A DNA stretch of 32,146 nt from Mesostigma viride. Taxonomy: Eukaryota > Streptophyta > Mesostigmatophyceae > Mesostigmatales > Mesostigmataceae. Where the stretch lies: positions 4,398,207 to 4,430,352 of the forward strand of contig RPFO01000276.1 in NCBI GenBank assembly GCA_009746045.1, in the 5' to 3' direction. The notes beneath the pieces were generated by a model, which saw only the letters and a list, made by a program, of their open reading frames with translations, made no database searches and was not told the origin of the DNA. Shown here piece by piece: positions 9,534-20,085 of the stretch; positions within the stretch are counted from its first letter, which is position 1, and every line of letters begins with the position of its first letter. Both the position numbers and the translations under genes were made by a program.

Positions 9534-10498
9534 CTACTGGTCACCACCAGGGGCAGCACGCTTCTCACCACGAGACTTCTCACTACGAGACTCTGCACCC
9601 GTGGTGTTAATCTCAACACCTTCAAAGTAGGCAACCCAGCGACCATCCGTCTTCAAACGCATCTGCACACGCTTCCCCCCTGTACGTACCCATCCCGGAT
9701 GGCCACGACCTTCGCGTGATTCCAGACCTTGCTCCTTGCCGCCAGCTGTGCAGGGGTGTAGTCCTCGTCCATGCTGATGGGGCTGCCCTTGAGCAGGCGA
9801 CGGGCGCCCATGACCCGTTTCTGGTCGTTCACGTGGGCCATGGTGACCAAAACCAGGCCAGCTGGGCCTGGCAGGCGAATGGCCCTTTCAATGGTCACGT
9901 GATCCTGCAGCTGCAGCAACCCCAGGAACGCGGGTCCCCGCAAGGCCTCGGTAAGTGCGCGTGCGGTGTCATGCTTGCCCCTCTCAAAATCCTTGAGAAT
10001 GATATTGCGTTGGCGGAGCTGAGCCACATTCTGTGACGCGACTGCGGTGGCAGCCGACTTAGCCGCCTGGGCGACTATGGCATCCAGGTTCTTCCCCGCC
10101 GCATCCGCGAACGTGACCCGCTTGGGGGGGGAGGTGGCCATGGCCGCCTTTAATTCCAGCAATGTGGCTTGGGTGACAGCAGAGTTAGCAGCCAAAGACT
10201 TGAGCGCACCTTGCACAGACTTGAGCTCAGAGGTGAGCGCCTGCAGCTCAGTGGAGTCGGCTGCGCCGGCAGGGGTGTCGGCATCGGCCGAGGTGTCGGA
10301 TGCGGCCGCGATGGTCGCCAGCGGTTTGCAGAGTTCAGGGCAGCATGTAAAGAGGCAGGAGGTGCGTAGCTGATCGTCTTCCCATTTCCGCCACTCCGCG
10401 GAGGGGTCATCCGCAACTGCGCCGGTCTTGGGGTGGCGGATGCTGTCTTCGGCTTCGTATCGAAGTTTGAGGATTTTCTGCACGTTGCCGACCGGCAT
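9534..10498 (-). CDS. Non-LTR retrotransposon ORF1, RNA-binding protein with coiled coil
   Basis: The uninterrupted frame runs 10498 to 9653 (281 codons). It has a Cys-containing N-terminus, a coiled-coil-like stretch (about 84-120, ELQALTSELKSVQGALKSL and following), and an RRM-like/L1 ORF1p-type domain from about 162 to 250 (RQRNIILKDF ... RRLLKG ... MDEDYTPAQLAARSK). At the C run 9672-9677 the frame shifts; in the neighbouring frame, basic sequence continues to a TAG at 9534-9536 and matches the remnant at the start of copy 2, so that is the likely original C-terminus. ORF1 proteins of this kind trimerise and coat element RNA. Family assignment is by motif pattern only. Confidence 0.72.
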
Positions 10499-10535
10499 GG
10501 TGAAAATGGCCGCTAGTGCCGTTAGTGCCGTTAGT

Positions 10536-11177
10536 GCCTAGCTATGTAAAGATCTTTTTGCTCAAAACCAGTCCCCCGACCCAACTTCCAAAATCCAGGG
10601 TCTCAAGATGGATTATGGCGCGTTGCTGGGATCGCCATGTGTCCACGCATGGTTGTCTTAATTGAATTGAATTGAATTGAATTGTAACATAACTCCGTTG
10701 GGAGTATATGTAGCACATAGCCCAGAGAAGGGGCATATGGCCTATCATACATTCTAAGCTACTTCCTGCAAGGGTGGGAATGTAAACAACACTTGCTCTA
10801 GGTGCACTAGGGCACCTGCACCACCCAGAGTTTCAGGCAACACCCAGCGAAGGGGAGCCTGTCATAGGTGGGGAAGATCATCATGGCTATACAAGAGCTA
10901 GGACATGGCTTCTCTACAGAGAGCATCTCTCTGCATGGCATAGCATGCTGGCGAAATTCTTAATGCAACATCCATGGGGGTCCCGTTATAGGCAGGGCTT
11001 GGCTAAATTCTGTAGACAACATCCATGGGGGCCATTATGGGCGCACATGCGCGTGGGCCACATGCTAGGCTAAGCCTGACTAATCTACACTACTGGTATG
11101 AATTCCCTAGTCTGGGGTGGCAGGAGGGGGCTGCCAGGGCTTGTGGTTGTCTTGTGGTTGTCTTAATAGCCACGCGG
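10536..11177. other. Gene-free spacer with retrotransposon debris
   Basis: Apart from the 3'-tail fragment at 10659-10760, I see no gene. An imperfect direct repeat containing CAACATCCATGGGGG occurs near 10966-10980 and 11019-11033. The words GGTTGTCTTAAT recur near 10650 and 11156. Confidence 0.45.
10659..10760 (-). mobile_element. 3'-tail fragment of a related non-LTR element
   Basis: On the - strand this begins with a TAGCTTAGA-like word and continues with TATGTGCTACAT, the family stem-loop (10687-10711), and a tail of CAATT/ATTCA units, seen on + as (ATTGA)4 at 10661-10680. It is severely 5'-truncated. The microsatellite-like tail differs from the A/T tail of copy 1, as expected for template-slippage tails. 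Confidence 0.7.
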
Positions 11178-11535
11178 AATCCGTTCCGGGATCGCTTCAA
11201 ACTGCTGGGGAGCATGCTCCCGGACACCGCCGACGATGCGGACACCCGCATCGTCCTGGCCCCAAGGACATTCCTAGAAAGCTGGGTAAACCGGCCATGA
11301 ACTACATCCAGATGTTGCTGGCCGACCTAGTGGTCCCAGCTCAGTTTCAACACTGCATTCACTCCCTCGCTCCCTTCTTTGGATTGCTATGCAGAACAAG
11401 AAGAGGTGGCAGAAGATTGTCCAGGCTCACACGCCAGCCCCTGTAGGCGAGCCCCCTCCCCCCACTGAAGCTGATCGAAGGGGCGTTTTGCTGAGTAGTG
11501 GAATTAGGATTTTCTAGACTAGATAGCTTAGAGTT
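11178..11535 (+). pseudogene. Deleted ORF2 3' fragment of the same non-LTR family
   Basis: The first ~80 bp match the post-polymerase segment (RFKLLGS, PDTADD). The sequence then jumps about 390 bp ahead to the GPKDIPRKLGK segment and runs through the ORF2 C-terminus into the 3' UTR (TAGCTTAGAGTT at 11524-11535). The jump lies at the word CCTGGCC, present at both places in copy 2, so it looks like a microhomology-mediated deletion. There is no intact frame. Confidence 0.75.
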
Positions 11536-14500
11536 CTCGTGTGGAGTCTCGTGGTGAGAAGCGTGCTGCCCCTGGTGGTTCCAGTAGGTAGACAACCCCA
11601 CTCGTCGGGTCGCGGCTAACAGGCTTCGGGGACAGCCTCTAAATAGTCCCCCGTTCCACTCCCATGCATCGACCTATAACAGTCGACTGAGACACATGGT
11701 GGTGCCGGTATCTCGGGCTCGAACGACAGCTCTCAGCAGCAAGATTAGCAACACCCAACGCATGCTAGACTTTCTACGCCTCCGCGTTGCGCAAGCATCC
11801 CCGAATACCCAGAGCAGGCGGCAGGCTCGCATCCTACGCCTGCAGGACAAAATAAATGCGATGAAAAGCACTATTCCATCCATTTCCCTTCCCTCCACTC
11901 CATCCCCACCCCGCCACCCCCCGCTGCATCCACCCCCATCCCCCATCGCTATTCTCCCCTGGTGGGCTAGCAGGCATCCTTGGCCCTTGCCACCTTCAAC
12001 GCACGCACTATTGCTAGCAGATAGCGGCCATAGCTACCGGGTAGAGGAGCTCGTTGCCTTCTGCATAGCCCATCGTGTGTCTATTCTAGGCGTGCCTGAA
12101 GAGCATCGCCGCTCGATGCCACTTGGCATGGTGAGCACTGATCGCCTGGCGGGTGGCTGGCGGTTTCAGTACTTCGCCGGTAGTGGCACAACAGGACAAG
12201 CCGTGGTGTTGGTCTTTTGTGTTCGCCGCTGGCAGTTGCCAGCCTCAGCACGCTGTAGTTTCTAACCCCACGCCTTATGGTAGCACATTTCACCTCCGTC
12301 GAGGGGCGGTCTAAACACCACCTCACGGTAGGGGTGGGATACGCACCCCATAGTGGTCTACCTGAGTTGGAACGCCAGAAGTTCTTCGAGGACTTGCATA
12401 GCCTTGAGGGGGCCACTACCCCGTCCCGCCACTTTTTGGTTATGCTGCTCGACGCCAATGCCACGCTCCCCATGGGCACTGCTGACAGTCGCTTTGCGCC
12501 TGCTGACACGGCTGCTAACGGCAACACTTCCCTGTTTTCTGCCTTTTTGCGGGATAGCAGGATGGTTGCTGTCAACTGCCACTTCCAACGTCCCTCACAG
12601 GACTTGGTCACTTTTCGTGGCCCTAACGGCCGTCAGGCCTGTCTGGACTACGTGGTGGTACGGCAGCCCAGCCGGTGCACCTCAGTTCTGGACATGCACC
12701 CGAGTGTTTGACACGCCCACGGTGTGCTCTGACCACCGGTTGGTGCGCGCGACCATTAAGGCTCCGGTTCCACGTCCCCGAGCGCCGCGCCCTGGCAGTG
12801 GCCCGCCCTGACTGGTCTGCCCTACCGGCCCGGTCCGGGGAGATCGTGACGACTGGACGGACGCCGAGCATGCACGCGCGGAACCGGTGCCGACTGGAGT
12901 ACCTGTCGGCCCTGGACGCCCGGGCGGACGTCGACGAGCTGGACAAGGGTGCTCCCAACGCCGCCATTTTTGCGGGCTTTGCGGCCCGTGCCCCCGTTGT
13001 TGGCGGCCCGGCACCTGCCGGTCATGCCCCGCCGCCGCCCCGGCCTGCTCTTCCGCCACTGGGACCCCGCGGTCTTGGCCGCCCGGCACCGCCTCAAGCG
13101 TAACCGGCGGACCCGCTGCAGAAACCGGTGCTCAAGGCCGCCCTTGTGGAGGCCTACGAGCACGCTCAGGACGCAGAGGCGGCCCAGTGCATCGCAGATG
13201 CCCATGCAAGGCCTGCCAAGCTCGCAACCAGGGCAAGGACATGTGGTACCACCTCGACCGGCTCGCGGTGGCCGGCGGCAGCGCACCCCGGTGGAGCACA
13301 CGGGGGACGGCACGGCGCCGGTAAGCCTTGACCGCTGGTTCGGGCCCACAATGTTTCCTTGACAGGTGGGGCTCGCGCCCCCCCCCCCGCCGCTTCACGG
13401 GTGGCCGTCTCGGGGTCGCCGGACCCCCGCCGCCGCCGGCGCCCCCCTCCTCGGCCGCGGCCCTACCAAGTCCCCGCCTTGCAGGTCGAGGGCTGCCCTT
13501 GCCACCAACGACGTCGTCCACCCCTTCACTTTGAAGGAATTGGACGGCGCCCTTGCTCGCCTGCGGTACGACGCGGCGGTCGGTGCCGACCACCTTTGGG
13601 CTGAGCTGCTGAAGACCCCTGCCCCGGCGGTGAGGGACTGCTTCTGCTGGCGTTCTGCAACCGTGTCCTGCTCTCTGACGAGCCTCCGCCTGCTGAGTGG
13701 CAGACGGCCATCCGTGTCATGCTGTACAAGAAGGGCTCTGCTGCTGGCCCCGGTAACTACCGGGGTGTCTGCCTCCAGAGCGCCGCGCTGGAGGTCTTCA
13801 TGCGCATGATGCTGCACAGGCTCCGCGCCGCGCTGGATCCACACCTGCCGGTGAGTCTCAGATGGGTTTCCGTCGTGACCAGTCGTAACACTGTCATGAC
13901 TGTGTTTGTCGCGCGCCAGTTGATGGAGTCCTGAGGTGCGTCGCCTTTGCCCTGACAGTTTGCCGCTGGTCTTCATTTTGTTGACTATATCAAGGCCTTT
14001 GACACGGTCAGGCTGGGAGGCTCTTTGGGCCATCCTAGCTCTGGATCGGGTGCCACCAGCATTTATTGCTGCCATTCGTGGACTGTATGAGGGCTCACAG
14101 GCAGTACTTAGTGCGGACTGCGGAAGGCACCACCCCACCATTCCCCCTTCACCACGGGGTGTGGCAAGGTTGTGTCCTGTCCCCATACCTGTTCATTATT
14201 GTCGTGGATCACGTCATGCGCGGGGCACGTGCGCGCTTTACTGCGGGTTCGAGCCCGGCTTAGACATCCTTAACGAGCGCGAGCACGGCGGGGTTAAACC
14301 TGGCTACCGCCTGGCCGACCTGATTTATGCGCGGATGACACCACCCTCATCGCGCGCCCCGAGCACATTCAGACCTGGCTGGACTGTCTGGGCCTGGAGG
14401 CGAGGGCGGTGGGGTTGGAGATTAGTGTCAAAACTGAGGCCACTGATGGTGATTGGGGCCTCCAGTACACCGCCGCTGCCGCGCCTGCTCAACGGGACGG

Positions 14501-15343
14501 AGGTCCCGTTCCGCGATCGCTTCAAACTGTTGGGGAGTTGGCTCCCTGACACCGCCAACCATGTGGACCTCCGCATCGGCCTGGCCTGGGCTAGGCCCCG
14601 TTCACTCAACACCTACTGGCGCTCCAAGGGCCTGAGCGAGCACCGCAAGCGCATGCTCTTCAAGGTCCTCGTCCTCACGGTGCTCACGTATGGCGTGGAG
14701 GCGTGGACCGGCTCACGGAAACACTGGCAGCTAAGCTAGACGGCACAGTTTACAGGATGCTCCGACAGGTCCTGAACGTAGGGTTTTCCAAGCGCCCGTC
14801 ATTAGAGTCTTTGTATCAGGGCATGCCTCGTATTTCGGACGAGATTAGACAGCGTAGGATAGCATTTGTAGGACACCTTGCTCGCACCAGCCAGGTCGAC
14901 ACCGCCCTTGGTCTGGCAGGTCCCCAGTGGCCGCTTGACCAGCCAGGGCGGCATATTCTGACCTGGCCTGGCCCCAGGGCATTCCCAAAAGGGTAGGGGA
15001 ACATGTCATGAACTACATTGCAGATGTTGCTGGACGACCTAGTGGTCCCAGCCCAGTTTGAACACCGCATCCACTCTCTCTCACTTCTTTGGACTGCCAT
15101 GCAGAACAAGACGCGGTGGCAGAAGATTGTCAAGGCTCACACGCCAGCCCCCGTGTGGGCAATCCACCTCCCCCCAAGAGGCGGCGGCGTTTTGATGACT
15201 AGGGTAGTTAGGATTTTTCTAGACTAGATAGCTTAGAGTTAGGTTAGTTCGATTACGCGGCTCCTTCCACTCCACCCATCCATCAAGGAATATGTGCTAC
15301 ATGATCTCCCAACGGAGGCATGTTATAATTTATAATTTAATTT
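11536..15343 (+). pseudogene. Second, decayed copy of the non-LTR retrotransposon
   Basis: It begins inside the ORF1 C-terminus (about 11536-11594), then carries the ORF1-ORF2 spacer, the endonuclease (about 11696-12770), linker (12800-13400), reverse transcriptase (13500-14740), C-terminus (14740-15200) and 3' UTR. Endonuclease pieces LLDANA, CLDYVVV and SDHRLV remain, but frames change many times. In motif C an extra base near 14330 breaks YADD, so polymerase cannot be made. The copy joins the fragment at 11178-11535 head to tail without spacer. It is clearly dead unless many breaks are assembly errors. Confidence 0.85.
15299..15323 (+). other. 3' UTR stem-loop of the retrotransposon (copy 2)
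   Basis: ACATG, bulged A, TCTCC, loop CAAC, GGAGG, CATGT. The one change from copy 1 (A to G) converts a U-A pair to a U-G wobble in RNA. The tail that follows is TTATAATTTATAATTTAATT. Confidence 0.68.
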
Positions 15344-15377
15344 GATAGCTTAGAGTTAGCTTAGTTCGAATACGGGG
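15344..15377 (+). repeat. Partial second copy of the 3' UTR after the tail
   Basis: GATAGCTTAGAGTTAG... at 15344-15377 repeats 15228-15261 with about four mismatches, 116 bp downstream and immediately after the A/T-rich tail. It may be a remnant of an older insertion into which copy 2 inserted, or a template switch. Confidence 0.6.
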
Positions 15378-16030
15378 CGTCCCCAACATCTACTGCTCCA
15401 ATTTTGGTACTTTTGAAATTCCATGCCTGGAGCGCAAAGTTTGCAATATATGTGCCGTTTGTAGCTCTAGCTCTATAATAACCTGACCAACCCCGCATTC
15501 CTCAAAGTACTTAGCACTTGTTGCCTATTCTCATTATGCGAATCACATGATTAGGATGTGCTTCATGATTGCTATTGCTCGAGATTCAATTAAGAATGAT
15601 TGACATCAATAAATGATGAACCAAATAAACCAAATTAGGCCACTTGACAAGTTCATGATCCATTTAAATTGTACAATTAAGCGATTAATTAATTCATAAA
15701 TCATACATTACATGGGATACCCCCGTCGACGAGCTAGTGGTACGTACAATGAAACATTTGAGTTTGTAACATGTCTCCATGGATATATACATGTATGCTG
15801 GACCTCGCGCATCTCAGCCCTCTAAGAAATGTTATTTGAACTCAGGTCTAGATCTAAATATATACATGATCTGGATAATATTATACACTTCCTTAAAAGA
15901 GCATGAATCGAGCTTTACAATTCAGGACAAGGAACTCGTTTGCAAATCACGGCTGAAAGGCAAGTGCTCACAACGAAGCACGTGCTCTCAAGGCTGTCCA
16001 CCTCGTCCAACCAAGCCCGGGCGAGCTGGC
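15378..16030. other. AT-rich gene-free spacer
   Basis: Base composition falls to AT-rich here and no protein-like frame is visible. It lies between the 3' ends of two convergent transposable elements. A word TAACATGTCTCC near 15768 resembles the antisense of the retrotransposon tail but is too short to call. Confidence 0.45.
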
Positions 16031-19000
16031 CTACTCAACAGGTCTCTTCTTGGCCAAGTTCGTGAGCCGTTTCTCGACGTCTGTCGGAATGGTCAAGATG
16101 GCCTGGCGATTGTTAGCTGGGTTGACAACAATGGTGTGTTCGAACCCCGCGTCCATGCACAGGTAGCAATTGACCAAGTTTGGCTGTTCAGCTTGCGCAT
16201 CGGCGTCCATTTTGAACATCGTCGCCATACCCGGAAATCTGTCCCAGTAGCGCACCCCCACCACCCATTGTCCCTTACGGAACAACTCCCTATCGACCTT
16301 GCCGTTTCTGTCGGCCACTCGCCTCACGAAAGTAGCGGCCACCTGATAAGGCTCCTGCAAGACTTCCGCTAGCCAATATGGATGATCTGGATCGTGGGAC
16401 TCATCACCAGAGTAGGACTCGACGGCAAAAATGTCTCGCAGCTTCAGTCTCCTTCCCATCATCGTCCTCTCTGCCTGTAGTCTGTTCAGTCGCGTCCCTG
16501 CGTGCCCCCCTTGTCCGTTTGGGTTCCTTTGCACTGGCTCCCCCAGTTTGTGGAGCTTCATCCGAGCACCTCCCACATTCCAGCCGTCCATGTCGGTCCA
16601 CTCCTTTCGACAATCCCACCACCTTTCCTCGGCGCACGCACCGCCACAATAGCAGGAATACTGGCGCAGCATTAAGCGCGTCACATTCGACTTGTCCATG
16701 CGCCACCAGTGCGCCTTCTTCACTCCTTTGATTTCGCCGCGCCCTGGGCTGTAAGGAAGCACCTGCGCGTCGAAGACAAGATTTGCACAAGGGAAAGTTG
16801 AAGTTACGAGACCATCGAGCTAGTTGTGTTTTATTAAGCACTCCTGATCGCCAGGACTCCAAGAACGCCCTAGAAACGACGGCCGGCGTAACTATTCCCT
16901 GAACGAGGACTGTACACTTAATTACCTCGGGGAACTCGAAGAAGTTACGCCTGGTCGTTGTGGTCCCGCCCACCGCCCCCGACGCCAGATTCTCCACCAA
17001 CTGGGCGGCCGTCTGTTTGTCCTGGTTCTCTTCCCTGATGTGCCACCTCCTCAACATGCACTTCACAGTCCCACCAGCTCCATCCACCTCCCCCTTTCCG
17101 TGCTGCTCCCCAAAGTAATTCCACTCAAATGACTCCAGGTGCGGATCCTCCGTCAGCAGCCGGGCCACTTCCGCGATCACATTCCTTGACTTGAACTGCA
17201 TGGAGCAATTGTCCGACCACCCAATGAAGCGCTTCACCTCTACCCCTTCTGACCGTAGTGTCGCCAGGATTTTGAGGATAGCAAAACGGAGGGCCCGCCC
17301 GTCCCTTTTCATTCCGCCCTGTCCGATGAAGTGAAACTCCCTTCTCACGACCTTTCCCGACGCTGGATCCAAGTAGCGCACGATCCAGGGCATAAGGACG
17401 AATGTGACTGGATGCCAATACTGTGCTTGGAGATTGTGATAGGTGTAAGACTGGTAGTTCTCGGCGTAATCTGTGTGGCATACAAGGTCCCCCACCCGCA
17501 TCCTTGAGAGACATTCCTTGGAGGCGTCCGCTTGCCACCACGCGTTGAAGCAATGCTGGATGAAGTCCGGCCACTTGTCCACAATTGCCTCCTTTAGCTC
17601 CGTTGGTGTGGACTTGACGTCGACTTGCGTCAATCGCTGCCCACCAGCCTTTGCGATCTCGTCACAGTCGTCCTGCATATGCGCAGTGTGCACATACAGA
17701 AAAGACATCAACTTCGACCCACCAATGACCTGTAGAAAGAAAAAAGACAGGACCTCAGGAAAAATTGAAAAAGAAACGCCTTGGGGCGCAACCACTCCAC
17801 TAAAAATTACCTCTGGCCCAAGAACTTCAGGAAACATTGCAAAAGAAACGCCTTGGGGCGCAACCACTCCACTAAAAATTACCTCTGGCCCAAGAACCGC
17901 ACCCGGCGGCACATCCTGCATCTCGTATCTGGTCCATGAAATCAGGTGGTTGGAAGCCTCCTCCCGTTCGCATAACATGAAGTTCCGAATTCCACACTTG
18001 GGAGCCAGGCAAGTGCCCAACACACAAGCCTTACGCCGGATCGAGCAAACCCCCAACTCCTCGCCCAGGTCATGATCGGGCACCCCTTCCTCGTCGTCCA
18101 GCACCCTCCCATGCATGGGCAGATCCTCAAGTTCGCCCTGAAAAGGCTGAACCTGCGGCCGCGACGACCCCACAGACGACCTCGAACCTCCCCCCTCCCT
18201 CATCCCCTCCACCTCACAAGTAAACTTGTTCACCCACTCTGTCGTGTGAGTGGCTTTGAAAATGGAACATGTGGGCACGGACGACCCCACGTCGAGCTGG
18301 CTACCATGATCGCACGCGTGGCATTCAGGTCCGCACTCGCATCTGGCATGAAAAGTTGCACGAAATTTGGCCAACCCCCCAACCATGGACTGCATGGTAG
18401 TGTGGTGCTGGCATGCGCACAAGTTCCGCATTTTCCACCGCCCCTTGACGCATGCGGGCATATGCTTGCAAAAAGTAGTGTATCCCACATGAACTGTGCT
18501 CTTCTGATTCGTGCGTAGCATTGACATCCCTGCCTCCGTCTCCAAAATCACCTGATTTCCCCCCCTCACACCCTCCTCTCCCTCCCCCCCCCCCCCTCCC
18601 TACTGTCCATCCGCCGCGGTGGCTTCAACTCCGGATGGCGGGAAATGAACACTTCGTAAATCTTCGACTTGGAGACAGTATAGTAGCGCGCACCCTCCGA
18701 AAACGCTAGTGTATGTTTGTAATCCTTTCTGGTCCATTCACAATGAACATCCTTCATGTTCGGAGACGCCCGCGTCAAGTTATCATCCCTCCAGCACGCT
18801 TGTATCAGGGCAATGACTTCCGTCGGAAGCTCGTCTTTCCTCCTCCTCCTCTCTGGCGCACTCATCAAAAGGTCGTCCTCCCCTTCTTCCATTCCATCCC
18901 TGTGACCCCGAACAGTTGCGACAAAGCGCCTGTCAATCCCGAACGCGCGCTCCACAATCCTGTCCGGGACGCCCTCCATTGCCTTCGTAACAAGTCCACA

Positions 19001-19516
19001 CAAGGCCCACCTAAGCCCACGATCCTTCTCAGATGTTCCCAAGTCGCCAAAAGCCTTCTTGATGTTATCCCGAAGAGATTCCGCCCAATTTTCAGGAAGC
19101 CCGCCGTCACAGTTCTTCCTCTTCTTAATGCCGTTGCTCTCCGCCACCATGGCATTTAGTCTTGAAGCTGCGCAAGACAGAACCTCCGCGCTCATCTCTG
19201 GCGTCCTGTGGTTGTTTGCTTTCACGCGTTCCGCCATGATAGGAAAGATGTCATTGGCAATTTTGTACCCCTTGTTCTCGATGTACTTGTCGCTCCAGAG
19301 ACCGCGAAGTGCAGGCTCCCGGTCGTCATTGGACAAGGGACGCGAACCGTCGGAAACGGCCCCCCGCCCCGATCGCGCCATCAGACTTTGGTCAGACGGC
19401 AGCTGATTTTTTTCGCCTCTTAATCCCGCGGCACCGAAAGCCCTGAGGATGAGTAATGATAAATAATCACCATTAAAGACACGACGAAAACGATGGGCAT
19501 CAAACAAGAACGACAA
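16031..19516 (-). CDS. Transposase-like protein, RNase H-like core, unassigned superfamily
   Basis: I read one gene from three frames: 19516-18570 (316 codons), 18569-17883 plus 17729-16926, and 16762-16031, about 1,050 residues. The first two frames meet at a 13-C run (18584-18596); a one-base indel there would fuse them, though a missed intron is possible. Numbering from 18569: a Cys/His-rich segment at 34-118 (CACQHH, CECGPECHAC), then TDYAENY with Asp367, WSDNCSMQFKSR with Asp453, and HGKGEVDGAGGTVK with Glu494/Asp496, a plausible DDE/D triad. The third frame has a second Cys cluster (CYCGGAC...WWDC) and a C-terminal segment with YWDR. From memory, this motif pattern occurs in uncharacterised transposon-like proteins common in animal genomes. 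The start codon is uncertain; Met at 19378 is an alternative. Confidence 0.68.
16763..16925 (-). other. Intron 2 of the transposase-like gene
   Basis: The donor is CCCGAG|GTAATT and the acceptor GACGCGCAG|GTGCTT, 163 nt, phase 0. Splicing joins ...FFEFPE to VLPYSPGRGE and moves the gene into the frame of the C-terminal Cys cluster. The intron contains one box of the upstream repeat family (16876-16892). Confidence 0.72.
16876..16892. repeat. GGCCGGC box inside intron 2
   Basis: ACGACGGCCGGCGTAAC is identical to the B-type boxes at 19606 and 19836 upstream of the gene. The box is the only copy I found outside the tandem monomers. Confidence 0.75.
17730..17882 (-). other. Intron 1 of the transposase-like gene, with 72-bp tandem duplication
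   Basis: The donor is CCAGAG|GTAATT and the acceptor TTCTACAG|GTCATT, 153 nt, phase 0. The donor and its surroundings are duplicated 72 bp apart, giving a second identical donor at about 17810. The intron has no stop and is a multiple of three, so spliced, alternatively spliced and retained forms all keep the frame (retention adds 51 residues). Confidence 0.7.
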
Positions 19517-19526
19517 GCGTCATTAA

Positions 19527-20085
19527 TAACGCCGGCCGGCGCAACTGGATACATGTAAACCATACAAAAGTGATTTTATGAAACACATACAGTTTGTCAT
19601 TAATAACGACGGCCGGCGTAACTCGGGCGCAATTAAAAACCATTAAGAAGCAACTCAGGATATGCAGGCAGAAATCCTTCAGGTGTAAAAAAGATGTACA
19701 AACACACTTTTGGTAATGGGGCCTGATTGCGCAACTGCAAGATACCATTGGAAACGCCGGCCGGCGCAACTGGATGCATGTACATAAACCATACAAAAGT
19801 GATTTGCACAAAACCCCTACAATTTGTCATGAGTAACGACGGCCGGCGTAACTCGGTTGCATTTGAAAACCACAAAGAAGCAACTCAGGTAGTGAAGGCG
19901 GAAATCCCAGAGGTGATAAAATGTTTACCAACACAAAATGTTGATAAGCGTGCAAGCTTTTGCAAGTGCGCGCAAGATACCATTGGAAACGCCGGCCGGC
20001 GCAACTGGAACACCAAAACAAAAAACTTGATTTGCACGAAACCCATTCAGTTCGTCATGGATAACGACGGCCGGCGCAACTTCAT
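19527..20085. repeat. Three tandem ~230-bp monomers with paired GGCCGGC boxes
   Basis: A-type boxes (ACGCCGGCCGGCGCAACTGG) start at 19529, 19754 and 19989. B-type boxes (ACGACGGCCGGCGYAACT) start at 19606, 19836 and 20064. Monomers therefore repeat every 225-235 bp, with A-to-B spacing of 75-82 bp. Between boxes, words such as ACCATACAAAAGTGATTT and AAGAAGCAACTCAGG are shared. The array starts about 10 bp upstream of the transposase start, so it may hold its promoter or transposase-binding sites. An open frame in part of it is probably incidental. Confidence 0.8.

Larger units (their letters stand above)
5845..10535 (-). mobile_element. APE-type non-LTR retrotransposon, nearly full length
   Basis: Read on the - strand, the order is a very short 5' leader, ORF1 (10498 to 9534), ORF2 (9459 to 5990), and a 3' UTR ending in a stem-loop and an A/T-rich tail near 5845. 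The APE-like endonuclease followed by a YADD reverse transcriptase places it among LINE-type elements; L1-like or RTE-like clades are both possible. GCCGTTA occurs just outside the tail (5837-5843) and at the 5' end (10518-10524, 10527-10533), a candidate 7-bp target duplication. Only two frame breaks are visible, both at G/C homopolymers, so this copy is young. Confidence 0.85.

Noticed and set aside
15764-15790. Fourth LINE 3' tail
   Set aside because: Only about 12 bases match and the stem is not preserved.
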